A stretch of 14,919 bases of DNA from Bacteroidales bacterium (GCA_004558865.1 SFCY01000053.1:1-14919), one strand, 5' to 3'. Counted from the stretch's first letter, positions 7,570 through 14,645 are shown. The notes: generated by a model not told the origin, from the sequence alone. Numbers and translations: made by a program.

Positions 7570-9021
7570 TTATTTGACCATGATTTTCTTTCCATTGACA
7601 ACGTATATGCCCTTGCCACTCTTCAGAGCATTCTTGTCCACACGGACACCGTTGATCGTGTAGACACAGCCATCTGCCACAGGACGACAGGTTGCGACAT
7701 GGGCTATGGACAAGGCCACTCCGTCAACCACGAGACTCACCGTCTGGGCCGACGGCTGGTCGCCATAGACACTCACAGGCACGGAGAAGTAGGCTCCGAA
7801 AGCCCTCAGCGAATCCCCTCTCTGGGCAGGATTGGCGAGGTCACCTGCTGAAGAGACAAACAGGTCGGACGGCATCAAGGCATAAGGCGCAAAGGTGCCC
7901 TTGAACGCCATCGACTCGTAGGTGGTCCAGTCGGTGTAGGAACTCTGACCGGGCGACGTGGAGCTGATGGAGACACCGCCAAAGAAAGCCTCACCAACAT
8001 CTTTGGAGGGCATAACAATCACAGGACTGCCAGCATAGAAACCTCCGTAGGAGTCCACATCGTATGCCTTGAAGGCAAACGTGGCCTTTCCTGCTTCCAT
8101 GCTGCTATTGGAGACATCCATGGCATAGGCTTTCATGTCGTCACCAAAAATTTCTTTGACAAGTTTTGAGCCAACATTGAACGGAAGACAGAGCGGATAG
8201 AACCCACCTGCCGCCATGTCCAGGTTCTTGATGGTAACATCAGCCAACGGTGCGGTAACGATGCTGTCTGTTCTCAAAGCATCCCATTCCACTTTCTTGG
8301 CATCCGCCATCCCCTCGCTCTCAAACCAAGCCGAGTCGACAACGTCGAGGCCGTAGGTGCTGGAGTAGTGGGACTGTGTGGCGTTGACGATACCCGTGAA
8401 ATAACCTTTCTGATTGTTGTAGCTGTTCAAGCTGTCATAGGGAATGACAGAGAAATCGTTTGCCAAGGCTATGCTGTTCGTGAAACTGTCATCAAAGAAC
8501 ACGTTGGCATAGTTGTAGTAGGCAGGCACTCCATGCACCTTCACGTAGGAGTTGACATAGTCGAGACTGCCTTGCGCCTTGTTGAGTTCCTCCACAGTGA
8601 CTGCCTTTGGCGTGAGCATTCCCTCTCCACCGAGTTCCAGATGCAGGGTATCGTTGGGATAGTAATCTCCGGGTGTGCAGCTGAGGTTGTTCATGATGCC
8701 TTGCGTGGCGCTGTAGGTGCCCGTGATGAATCCACTGACACTCTGCCCAGGCTTCACGCCAGCAAGGGTCTGGGACAGGTAGCCGTTCTGCAAGCCTGTT
8801 ATCCGCACACCTTCTTCACCGTCCCAAAGAAACAGGTTGTCACCGGAATAGTCGGATATCAGAGCCACCACCTGCGTGCCTTGGGCGATATTGTACTTCA
8901 CTGTGCCATAGCCGCACTGTTTAAGTTCCGCGATGGAGTTCACTTCCTTTACGCTGCTGAAGACAGCTTGGTTCGCCATAAAAAAGGCGAAAAACAGAAT
9001 AATACGTAAAAAGACTTTCAT
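7570..9021 (-). CDS. exported protein of unknown function with LPFN module and sorting-like tail
   Basis: 483 residues when started at the ATG at 9021 (AAGAG lies just upstream); a TTG two codons earlier is less likely. The signal peptide is MKVFLRIILFFAFFMANQAVFS. About residues 25-235 appear to contain two consecutive beta-rich, possibly OB-like units, seen in IAQGTQVVALISDYSGDNLF with KPGQSVSGFITGTY, then VNSYVKVHGVPAYYNYANV with GYFTGIVNA. I cannot assign a family with certainty. Around 250-345, GGFYPLCLPFNVGSKLVKEIFG matches in style the WDAISLPFNLSADEIREYFG segment of the LRR protein. The tail, YTINGVRV to GIYVVNGKKIMVK, resembles a type IX sorting tail. It is the first gene of the protease/adhesin unit, 184 nt after the end of the regulator gene. 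No clean TAnnTTTG promoter was found in that gap. Confidence 0.85.
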   Translation of the reverse strand: MKVFLRIILFFAFFMANQAVFSSVKEVNSIAELKQCGYGTVKYNIAQGTQVVALISDYSGDNLFLWDGEEGVRITGLQNGYLSQTLAGVKPGQSVSGFITGTYSATQGIMNNLSCTPGDYYPNDTLHLELGGEGMLTPKAVTVEELNKAQGSLDYVNSYVKVHGVPAYYNYANVFFDDSFTNSIALANDFSVIPYDSLNSYNNQKGYFTGIVNATQSHYSSTYGLDVVDSAWFESEGMADAKKVEWDALRTDSIVTAPLADVTIKNLDMAAGGFYPLCLPFNVGSKLVKEIFGDDMKAYAMDVSNSSMEAGKATFAFKAYDVDSYGGFYAGSPVIVMPSKDVGEAFFGGVSISSTSPGQSSYTDWTTYESMAFKGTFAPYALMPSDLFVSSAGDLANPAQRGDSLRAFGAYFSVPVSVYGDQPSAQTVSLVVDGVALSIAHVATCRPVADGCVYTINGVRVDKNALKSGKGIYVVNGKKIMVK

Positions 9022-9115
9022 AAGCAACTCTTTTTATAATAAAATGATAAAACAATACCGTTATTTACCAGCAAAGGAAAACAAAAAAGTTGTTTCTCAC
9101 TACATTTTAAAAGGT

Positions 9116-9149
9116 TTTTTTGTACGGAATCGTGATTCCGTACAAAAAA
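9116..9149. repeat. 15-bp perfect inverted repeat between the regulator and exoprotein genes
   Basis: TTTTTTGTACGGAAT (9116-9130) and its exact reverse complement (9135-9149) flank a 4-base CGTG loop. On both strands the T run comes before and the A run after the hairpin, the reverse of an intrinsic terminator. The A run at 9144-9149 doubles as the T tract of the regulator's terminator on the minus strand. It lies about 95-130 bases upstream of the ATG at 9021, so it could be an operator, a dispersed palindrome or part of an attenuator. Confidence 0.75.
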
Positions 9150-9177
9150 GGCACGCCGCGGGGGCTGGCTTGGCGTG
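9144..9177 (-). terminator. intrinsic terminator of the TPR/AraC regulator gene
   Basis: On the minus strand, about 29 bases past the stop codon, CACGCC (9177-9172) pairs with GGCGTG (9157-9152) around a GC-rich 14-base loop, followed by CC and six T residues (9149-9144). This is a conventional Rho-independent terminator shape. It suggests that the exoprotein genes downstream are transcribed separately from the regulator. Confidence 0.7.
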
Positions 9178-9205
9178 TGGGCGGGCTGACTCCGGTGCGC
9201 GGCGG

Positions 9206-10915
9206 CTACTTGTCCTTGCTCTTCGAGATGCGCTGGTATTCTGAGGGAGTCATCCCCGTAAAGGCCTTGAAAGTCACGATGAAGGATGAGCGCGCCTTGA
9301 ATCCCACGCTTTTCGAGATGGCCTCCAAGGTGTAGTTGCCGTAGTGGGCCTCGTCGTTGATGCGTCTACACGCCTCGTGAATGCGGTAGCGGTTGATGAA
9401 CGAGTTGAAGTTGCACTGGTATCGCTCGTTGATCACCTGCGAGACATGCTTGGGCGGCACGCCGATGAGCTGCGCCATACGTTCGAGCGAGAAGTCGGAA
9501 GAGAAGATTTCATCGCAGTTGTCGGTCAGGTCGATGATTCTCCCGTCGATATATTGCTTCACGTCGTCGGTGAGCCTGCTGCCCTTGTATTTTTTCATGG
9601 CGGAGGATTCCTGGGCGTCGGGCTCCACCGCCTTGCGTCTGATTTCCTCCTCGTATGATTTCCGTCGCTGCCGTTCCTGGCTTTCGGCCCTGAGGATGTC
9701 CTGGTTCTTATTGTAGAGTTCCTTGTTGAGTGCGGTCAGCCTCCTGTTCTTCACCACTACGATGGCCGTTACCAGGATGATGACGGCCAACGTGAGCAGC
9801 GAGCCGGCCGCCACGGCGGCGAGCCGACGCTTGGCCTGTTCCTCTTGGGCCGTCATGATGTCGGAGCGCTGCATCTGCAGGAGAAGCCTCATCTCGTGCA
9901 CCTTGGCCAACTGCTGGTAGTTGAGCAGCGAGTCGCTGATCACCACGCTTCGGTTGAGGCAGTCGGTGGACTTCCTCTTCTCGCCGATGTGGTCGTAGTA
10001 GGAGGCGAGTATCTTGTAGATTTCTATCTGCGCGTCTTTCATCTCCCCCTTCTCGGCCAGTGCCAGAGTCCTCTCCATGATGCTGATGGCCTTGGGATAA
10101 TTGCGCATGGCCACGTAGCACTGGGCGAGGAAGCGGCACACGATGGTGATGTTCCTGTATTTGTCGGGGCGGAAGGGAATGATGTCGAAGATTCGGTTGT
10201 AGGTGTGGATGGCCTTCTTGTATTGCCCTCGCTTCTGGGCCGCCATCCCCTCCAAGAGCAGTTTGTTGTATTCGTAGTAGGCCGACTTGTCGCGGCCGAG
10301 CAGTCTTTCGTATTTGCCCCACATCTTGCGCACGGCGTCCAAGTTTCCCAATTTGTTGCCAATCAGGATATAGTTGACCATCATGTTGTGGTGGGTCTGC
10401 GTGTCGGTGTCGGCCCCGCTTCCGTTGAAAGCTTTCTGATAGCTGTTGAGGGCGAGCTTGGCCGCGGCCTCATCGTTGCATTGGTCGCTGATAGCGTGGT
10501 AGAGCAGGCCCTCACGGAAGTCGATGGGCGCAATGTTGACACCGTGCTGCTCACTGATGATCCTGGCCTGCGCCAAGGTTTCGAAGGCCTTGGAGTAGTC
10601 GAAGAAAAAGAAGAAATAGACCGACCATTCCCCCAACAGAGCCCTCACCTCCAGCCTCTTGTCGTCAGCGCTCTTCCGCCTATCGCAGCGTTTGGCGGCC
10701 CGGTTGAAGTAGAGCATGGCTGAGTCGCCCCTCCCCGAATTGGAGAAGGCTACGGCCCGGTCGATGAGCTGGCGGGTCTCGGCCAGCTCCACATTGTCGT
10801 CACCACTCCCCGAAGCCCTCGCCCCGACAGCATGAAGGAGCAACAGGAGGGCCATGAAGAGTTTGGCGGCGCGTGCGAGTCTGAAAGTCGAAAGTCTCAA
10901 ATCAACTGTTGACAT
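9206..10915 (-). CDS. membrane-anchored TPR / AraC-type HTH transcriptional regulator
   Basis: 569 residues from the ATG at 10915, chosen because AAGGA lies just upstream and a signal-anchor-like segment follows. The frame stays open to another ATG at 11011, which would add 32 non-hydrophobic residues. The hydrophobic stretch is at 19-31 (LFMALLLLLHAVG). Residues about 43-358 form TPR-like helical pairs (YKKAIHTYNRIFDIIP, YPKAISIMERTLALAEKG). A membrane helix lies at about 365-389 (LLTLAVIILVTAIVVVK), a charged coiled coil at 393-430, and an AraC-type double HTH at about 448-566 (SLERMAQLIGVPPKHVSQVI; SVGFKARSSFIVTFKAFTG). The likely topology is TPR outside the cytoplasmic membrane and DNA-binding domain inside, a one-component sensor. 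Five consecutive Phe codons sit at about residues 101-105. It is the natural candidate regulator of the downstream exoprotein genes, by position only. Confidence 0.88.
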   Translation of the reverse strand: MSTVDLRLSTFRLARAAKLFMALLLLLHAVGARASGSGDDNVELAETRQLIDRAVAFSNSGRGDSAMLYFNRAAKRCDRRKSADDKRLEVRALLGEWSVYFFFFFDYSKAFETLAQARIISEQHGVNIAPIDFREGLLYHAISDQCNDEAAAKLALNSYQKAFNGSGADTDTQTHHNMMVNYILIGNKLGNLDAVRKMWGKYERLLGRDKSAYYEYNKLLLEGMAAQKRGQYKKAIHTYNRIFDIIPFRPDKYRNITIVCRFLAQCYVAMRNYPKAISIMERTLALAEKGEMKDAQIEIYKILASYYDHIGEKRKSTDCLNRSVVISDSLLNYQQLAKVHEMRLLLQMQRSDIMTAQEEQAKRRLAAVAAGSLLTLAVIILVTAIVVVKNRRLTALNKELYNKNQDILRAESQERQRRKSYEEEIRRKAVEPDAQESSAMKKYKGSRLTDDVKQYIDGRIIDLTDNCDEIFSSDFSLERMAQLIGVPPKHVSQVINERYQCNFNSFINRYRIHEACRRINDEAHYGNYTLEAISKSVGFKARSSFIVTFKAFTGMTPSEYQRISKSKDK

Positions 10916-11063
10916 GGGTGAATCCTTGTTTATTTGCACCACGCTCACCCCTACGCTCTTGGGGGCTGCGCCTCCATTGCGCGTGCCCGCGGGGAGGGAG
11001 TCTTCGCCCATAGTGCTGTGGGCGGGCTATGGGGCAAGGCGGCAGAACTTGGGAATTAAAGTA

Positions 11064-11071
11064 CAAATTTA
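11064..11071 (-). promoter_or_regulatory. possible -7 element for the regulator gene
   Basis: TAAATTTG reads on the minus strand from 11071 to 11064, matching TAnnTTTG in an A+T-rich patch. No TTTG lies 19-21 bases upstream, so the -33 half is weak. Transcription from here would give a leader of roughly 140 nt before the ATG at 10915. Confidence 0.4.
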
Positions 11072-11297
11072 AACAAAAAAATTGGAAACGCAGGTTTGTC
11101 CGCCCGTTTTTTTCCTACAGGCGACAAGAATGCCGACAAATGGGCATCAATCTGCGAACAATCCTTTCAGTATGTATGGTCGCCACCCTTGGCTGGAGCA
11201 CTGGGCACGCCACGGACAGGGTTGCGCCGATGCCCGACCGGCCACCCCCACTTGCAGTAGGCAGCAACGGCCCACATGTCACGCGACGCACATTAAA
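11072..11297. other. intergenic stretch between divergent genes
   Basis: This lies between the regulator and the ATPase/nuclease gene. Apart from the doubtful 53-codon frame at 11140-11301, I see no gene, terminator or RNA here. Confidence 0.4.
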
Positions 11298-11301
11298 ATA
11301 G
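11140..11301 (+). CDS. possible 53-residue small exported peptide (doubtful)
   Basis: From ATG 11140 the frame reads MGINLRTILSVCMVATLGWS, then TGHATDRVAPMP, ending RRTLK and TAG. The first about 23 residues have the shape of a signal peptide (basic start, hydrophobic core, small residues at GHA), followed by a short proline-rich remainder. No clear promoter or strong ribosome site precedes it, and the TAG overlaps the start of the repeat in the next promoter. It may be a small secreted peptide, the remnant of a truncated exported-protein gene, or chance. Confidence 0.25.
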   Translation: MGINLRTILSVCMVATLGWSTGHATDRVAPMPDRPPPLAVGSNGPHVTRRTLK

Positions 11302-11324
11302 CGATTTGTTTGGAGGATAGCGAT
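11298..11324. promoter_or_regulatory. 8-bp direct repeat around the -33 element of the ATPase/nuclease gene
   Basis: ATAGCGAT occurs at 11298-11305 and at 11317-11324, 19 bases start to start, the first ending at the -33 region and the second lying in the spacer of the promoter at 11309-11340. A protein bound there would block RNA polymerase, so a repressor operator is plausible. No binding protein can be named. Confidence 0.35.
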
Positions 11325-11340
11325 ATTTTGTGTAGCTTTG
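11309..11340 (+). promoter_or_regulatory. Bacteroidetes-type promoter for the AAA-ATPase/nuclease gene
   Basis: TTTG at 11309-11312 and TAGCTTTG at 11333-11340, with a 20-base spacer, match the phylum consensus. The start point would be near 11345, giving a leader of roughly 75 nt to the ATG at 11422. The leader contains two direct copies of GGCTATGGCC (11345-11354, 11379-11388). Confidence 0.75.
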
Positions 11341-11421
11341 CAAGGGCTATGGCCACGCAAGCCAACTTGCAGACGGCTGGCTATGGCCTTGCATAGAAAC
11401 ATTCGTCAAAAGGCAAATCGC

Positions 11422-12969
11422 ATGAAGTACCCCATCGGAATACAGGACTTTGAGAAGATCCGCAAAGAAGGCTATGCATACGTTGACAAAACGGAACTGA
11501 TATACAATCTTGCAAGCAAAGGCAACTATTATTTTCTAAGACGCCCCCGTCGGTTTGGCAAGTCACTGCTTGTCTCTACGATGTCGGCCTATTTCAGTGG
11601 CAAGCGCGAGCTGTTCAAGGGACTGGCCATGGAAGGCTTGGAGAAGCATTGGACCGCCCATCCCATCATGCACCTCGATCTGAACACCGACAAATACGAT
11701 ACCAAGGAAGTGCTTGGACAGCGACTGAACCTGTTTCTATCAGAATGGGAGGAACGCTATGGGCGCAACCCCTACGAGGCAACTCTCTCCCAAAGATTTG
11801 AGGGCATCATCAAGAGGACTGCGGAGAAGGAGGGACAGGGCGTCGTCATCCTCATCGACGAGTATGACAAGCCCATGCTGCAGGCCATCGACAACAAGGA
11901 GTTGCAAAGGGATTACCGTGGAACGCTGAAAGCCTTCTATGCGGCCCTGAAATCAATGGACAGGTACATAAGGTTCGCTTTTCTGACGGGTGTCACCAAA
12001 TTTGGAAAGGTCAGCGTGTTCTCCGACCTCAACAACCTCGCCGACATCTCCATGGACGAACGATATGAGAGCATCTGCGGAATAACCGAGGAAGAGGCCC
12101 TCAAATATTTCGAGGAAAGCATCAAAGCCTTGGCCGGCAAATGCAAGATGAGCTACGGGGAGACTTGCACCCGGCTGAGGAAACGCTATGACGGCTACCA
12201 TTTCATGGAACACGCCACCGGAATATACAATCCCTTCAGTCTGCTCAACACGTTCAGCAGCGGCAAGTTCGGCAGCTACTGGTTTGAGACGGGAACACCG
12301 TCGTTCCTTGTCAGGCTCCTGCAACGCGACCATTTCTATCTACCCGACTTGACCCGGCAGGAGGTGTCGGGAGAATACCTCAACTCCATCGACCCGCTCG
12401 ACGAGAGTCCTTTGGCCATCATCTATCAGAGCGGCTACCTGACCATCAAGGGATATGACGAGACCTTCAAGCTATACGCTTTGGGCTATCCCAACGAGGA
12501 GGTGGAGGAGGGATTCGCCAACTACCTGCTACCTTATTACACCCACGTGAGCAAGGCAAGCGGCCCGATGTTCATCGTCAATTTCGTACGCGACCTGGAA
12601 TGCGGCAAACCCGAGGAATTCATGAAGAGGATGCAGGTGGTGTTCGCCGACACCGACTACAAGATTGTCGGCGACGCTGAATTGTATTTCCAGAACGCCT
12701 TCTACATTGTGACAAAGCTTCTCGGTTTCTATACCGATGTGGAGCGCACCCTATCCGACGGGAGGATAGACATGATAGCCCAAACCAAGGACTACGTGTA
12801 TATCTTTGAGTTCAAATACGACAAGAGCGCCGACGCCGCCCTGCGCCAAATAGCCGACAAGGGCTATGACAGGCCCTTTGCGGCAGATGCGCGCAAGCTA
12901 TATAAGATAGGTGTGAACTTCTCGCGCCAACACCGCTGCATAGACGATTGGAAGGTGGAGAAGCAATAG
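11422..12969 (+). CDS. AAA-ATPase-like / PD-(D/E)XK nuclease-like protein
   Basis: 515 residues. The start at ATG 11422 is chosen because MKYPIGIQDFEKIRKEGYAY is the conserved beginning of this family and AAAAGG lies upstream; the frame extends 28 codons further only by a TTG inside the leader. Family features: a P-loop RRPRRFGKS (GKS 46-48), a Walker B VVILIDEYDKP (D146, E147), FLTGVTKFGKVSVFSDLNNL around 187-206, then a C-terminal nuclease-like core with GRID (D450), EFK (E463, K465) and Q476. This matches the AAA-ATPase_like plus PDDEXK_9 architecture that is strongly multiplied in Prevotella and Bacteroides genomes. The cellular role is not established; defence, mobile-element or DNA-handling roles have been considered. 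Both catalytic sets look intact. It stands alone, with its own promoter, between a divergent regulator and a MATE transporter. Confidence 0.92.
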   Translation: MKYPIGIQDFEKIRKEGYAYVDKTELIYNLASKGNYYFLRRPRRFGKSLLVSTMSAYFSGKRELFKGLAMEGLEKHWTAHPIMHLDLNTDKYDTKEVLGQRLNLFLSEWEERYGRNPYEATLSQRFEGIIKRTAEKEGQGVVILIDEYDKPMLQAIDNKELQRDYRGTLKAFYAALKSMDRYIRFAFLTGVTKFGKVSVFSDLNNLADISMDERYESICGITEEEALKYFEESIKALAGKCKMSYGETCTRLRKRYDGYHFMEHATGIYNPFSLLNTFSSGKFGSYWFETGTPSFLVRLLQRDHFYLPDLTRQEVSGEYLNSIDPLDESPLAIIYQSGYLTIKGYDETFKLYALGYPNEEVEEGFANYLLPYYTHVSKASGPMFIVNFVRDLECGKPEEFMKRMQVVFADTDYKIVGDAELYFQNAFYIVTKLLGFYTDVERTLSDGRIDMIAQTKDYVYIFEFKYDKSADAALRQIADKGYDRPFAADARKLYKIGVNFSRQHRCIDDWKVEKQ

Positions 12970-13069
12970 GAGCCACAGCTGCCCTGCGGGCGACGGGGAA
13001 GCCAAAGGCCGGAGCCGCAGCAGTGGCACTCTCATGGGCTCCACAGGGCCGTATACCAGATATTTTTCG

Positions 13070-13077
13070 TACCTTTG
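13070..13077 (+). promoter_or_regulatory. possible -7 element for the MATE gene
   Basis: TACCTTTG matches TAnnTTTG. No TTTG is found 19-21 bases upstream, so the promoter is only half supported. If used, transcription would begin near 13084 and the whole palindrome array at 13088-13229 would be in the leader. Confidence 0.5.
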
Positions 13078-13087
13078 CAGCCGACAA

Positions 13088-13229
13088 GTAGGAGGCACGG
13101 CGTCCCCGCCGTGCAGGAGTCTGCGGCAGGTCACCCTGCAAGAATAATATGCATGCGGGGACGCTGCGCATGATTGTGCGGCGGGGACGCCGCGCAAGAT
13201 TGTGCATGCGGGGACGCCGCACCTCCTAC
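13088..13229. repeat. GC-rich palindrome array in the MATE leader
   Basis: The outer ends are inverted: GTAGGAGGCACGGCGTCCCC (from 13088) and GGGGACGCCGCACCTCCTAC (ending at 13229). Inside, the core GCGGGGACGC occurs at 13155-13164, 13181-13190 and 13208-13217 as a 26-27-bp tandem repeat, and inverted at 13100-13109, where GCACGGCG / CGCCGTGC makes an 8-bp hairpin. Each core sits in its own small palindrome. No target duplication is evident. It looks like a REP/MITE-like insertion or expansion, and it may influence expression of the gene that follows. Confidence 0.75.
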
Positions 13230-13249
13230 ATAGAAACAAAGGTAGACTA

Positions 13250-14593
13250 ATGGGAAAATACTTGAGCCACTATCGTGCCCTCGTCCATTTGGGCACGCCG
13301 TTGATAATCGGACAGATTGGCGTGGTGTTGCAGAATTTCGCCGACACGCTGATGATAGGCCACCACACCACTGTGGAGCTGGCCGCAGCCTCGCTGGTGA
13401 GCAACATCTTCATCTTGGGGCTGCTCATGGCGATGGGCTTCGCCCTGTGCATGACGCCCCTCATCGGCAAGGCCTACGGACAGGGCGACATAGACGGCAT
13501 CGGGGCCACGGTGAAGGACGGAATGGCGGTGAACACGCTGGCCGCCCTTGTGCTGATGGCGGTCTATGCGGTGCTCTACTTCTTCCTCGACAGGCTCGGA
13601 CAGCCCGCCGAGCTCCTGCCCTACGTGCGCCCCTACTATCTCATCAACTTGGCCTCCATCCCCTTTGTGTGCTGGCTCAACGGCTTGAAGCAGCTCTTCG
13701 ACGCCACCACCGACACGAAGACGCCCATGTGGATACTCTTGGGTGGCAACGCCCTCAACATCGTGGGCAACTGGCTGCTCATCTATGGCCATGGCGGATT
13801 CCCCGAGTTGGGCATCACGGGCGCGGGACTCTCCACGCTCTTGGCGCGCATCACGATGTTTGTAGCCATTGCCCTCTGCTTCATGCTCTCGCACCGCCAC
13901 CGGGCAGAGCGCGCCGCCTGCAGCCGCAGTCGGGTGAGCCGCGCAGGCATGCGCTCGCTCATCGCCCTGGGCACGCCCATCAGCCTGCAGATGGGCATGG
14001 AGAGCGGCGCGTGGTCGCTCTGCAGCATCATCGTGGGATGGATAGGCACCGAGGCGCTCGCCGGCCACCAGATCATGCTCACCGTGAGCCAGCTCTTCTT
14101 CCAGTTCTACTACGCCCTGTCAGCGGCAGTGGCCATCCACGTGAGCCACTTCCATGGGCAGCGCGACTACACGGCCATCAGGCGCACGGCGTGGGCCGGC
14201 TGCCACCTCAACTTCATCATTGCCATCCTCGTGTCGGTGCCGGTCATCGTCTTCCGCGAGCGCATGGGCTACCTCTTCACCAGCTCGCCGCAGGTGGCGG
14301 CCGAGGTGGCGGGGGCCATCGTGCCGCTCATCATCTATCAGTTCAGCGACGGACTGCAATGCACGTTCAGCAATGCCATGCGCGGACTGGCCTACGTCCG
14401 CCCCATGATGCTCGTGGCCTTCGTGTCTTATTTTGTCGTGTCGCTGCCCTTGGCCTACGTCTTCGGCATCAGCATGGGCGGAGGCCTGGTGGGCGTGTGG
14501 TTCTCCTTCCCCTTCGGCCTCACCATCGCCGGCGCACTCTACTACCATTACTACCACCGCCGTCTCCGCCTATTGGAAAGCGGGCAACAGTGA
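13250..14593 (+). CDS. MATE-family multidrug/cation antiporter
   Basis: 447 residues from ATG 13250, preceded by AAAGG at a suitable distance; the upstream extension of the frame runs through the palindrome array and is unlikely to be translated. The length and pattern of about twelve hydrophobic segments in two related halves are typical of MATE transporters (family usually about 440-480). TM1 has NFADTLMIG with D32, corresponding to the membrane acidic residue used for cation coupling in NorM-type proteins. GFALCMTPLIGKAYGQGD and LGTPISLQMGMESGAWSLCS mark the starts of conserved regions in each half. It would export cationic drugs or metabolites across the cytoplasmic membrane using Na+ or H+; the substrate cannot be read. 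Base use is noticeably G+C-rich, which also keeps other frames open through it. Confidence 0.93.
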   Translation: MGKYLSHYRALVHLGTPLIIGQIGVVLQNFADTLMIGHHTTVELAAASLVSNIFILGLLMAMGFALCMTPLIGKAYGQGDIDGIGATVKDGMAVNTLAALVLMAVYAVLYFFLDRLGQPAELLPYVRPYYLINLASIPFVCWLNGLKQLFDATTDTKTPMWILLGGNALNIVGNWLLIYGHGGFPELGITGAGLSTLLARITMFVAIALCFMLSHRHRAERAACSRSRVSRAGMRSLIALGTPISLQMGMESGAWSLCSIIVGWIGTEALAGHQIMLTVSQLFFQFYYALSAAVAIHVSHFHGQRDYTAIRRTAWAGCHLNFIIAILVSVPVIVFRERMGYLFTSSPQVAAEVAGAIVPLIIYQFSDGLQCTFSNAMRGLAYVRPMMLVAFVSYFVVSLPLAYVFGISMGGGLVGVWFSFPFGLTIAGALYYHYYHRRLRLLESGQQ

Positions 14594-14645
14594 CTAAAGA
14601 CCCGCCCCCTAAAGACCTAAAGGCCCGCGGTGGGTCTTTAGGGGG
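14594..14645 (+). terminator. two-way hairpin just after the MATE stop codon
   Basis: CTAAAGACCC (14594-14603) is the reverse complement of 14632-14641, and CCCCCTAAAGACC (14605-14617) is the reverse complement of 14633-14645. The two left arms compete for the same right arm, so two exclusive hairpins (10 and 13 bp) can form. No T run follows, so it is more likely an mRNA 3'-end structure than a classical terminator. Confidence 0.5.

Noticed and set aside
9116..9149. Bidirectional intrinsic terminator
   Set aside because: On both strands the T run precedes and the A run follows the hairpin, so neither direction gives a hairpin followed by U residues; the real terminator is the neighbouring structure at 9144-9177.
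9206..11011. Regulator start at 11011
   Set aside because: The extra 32 residues are not hydrophobic or domain-like, while the ATG at 10915 has an AAGGA site and is closely followed by the signal-anchor. The choice remains tentative.
11345..11388. Direct repeat GGCTATGGCC in the ATPase/nuclease leader as a riboswitch or regulatory RNA
   Set aside because: Only 10 bases repeat, with no stable enclosing fold that I can see; too little to call.
13151..13222. Tandem 26-27-bp repeats as a CRISPR array
   Set aside because: The units are contiguous with no unique spacers of CRISPR length, and no cas gene is nearby; each unit is a small GC-rich palindrome.
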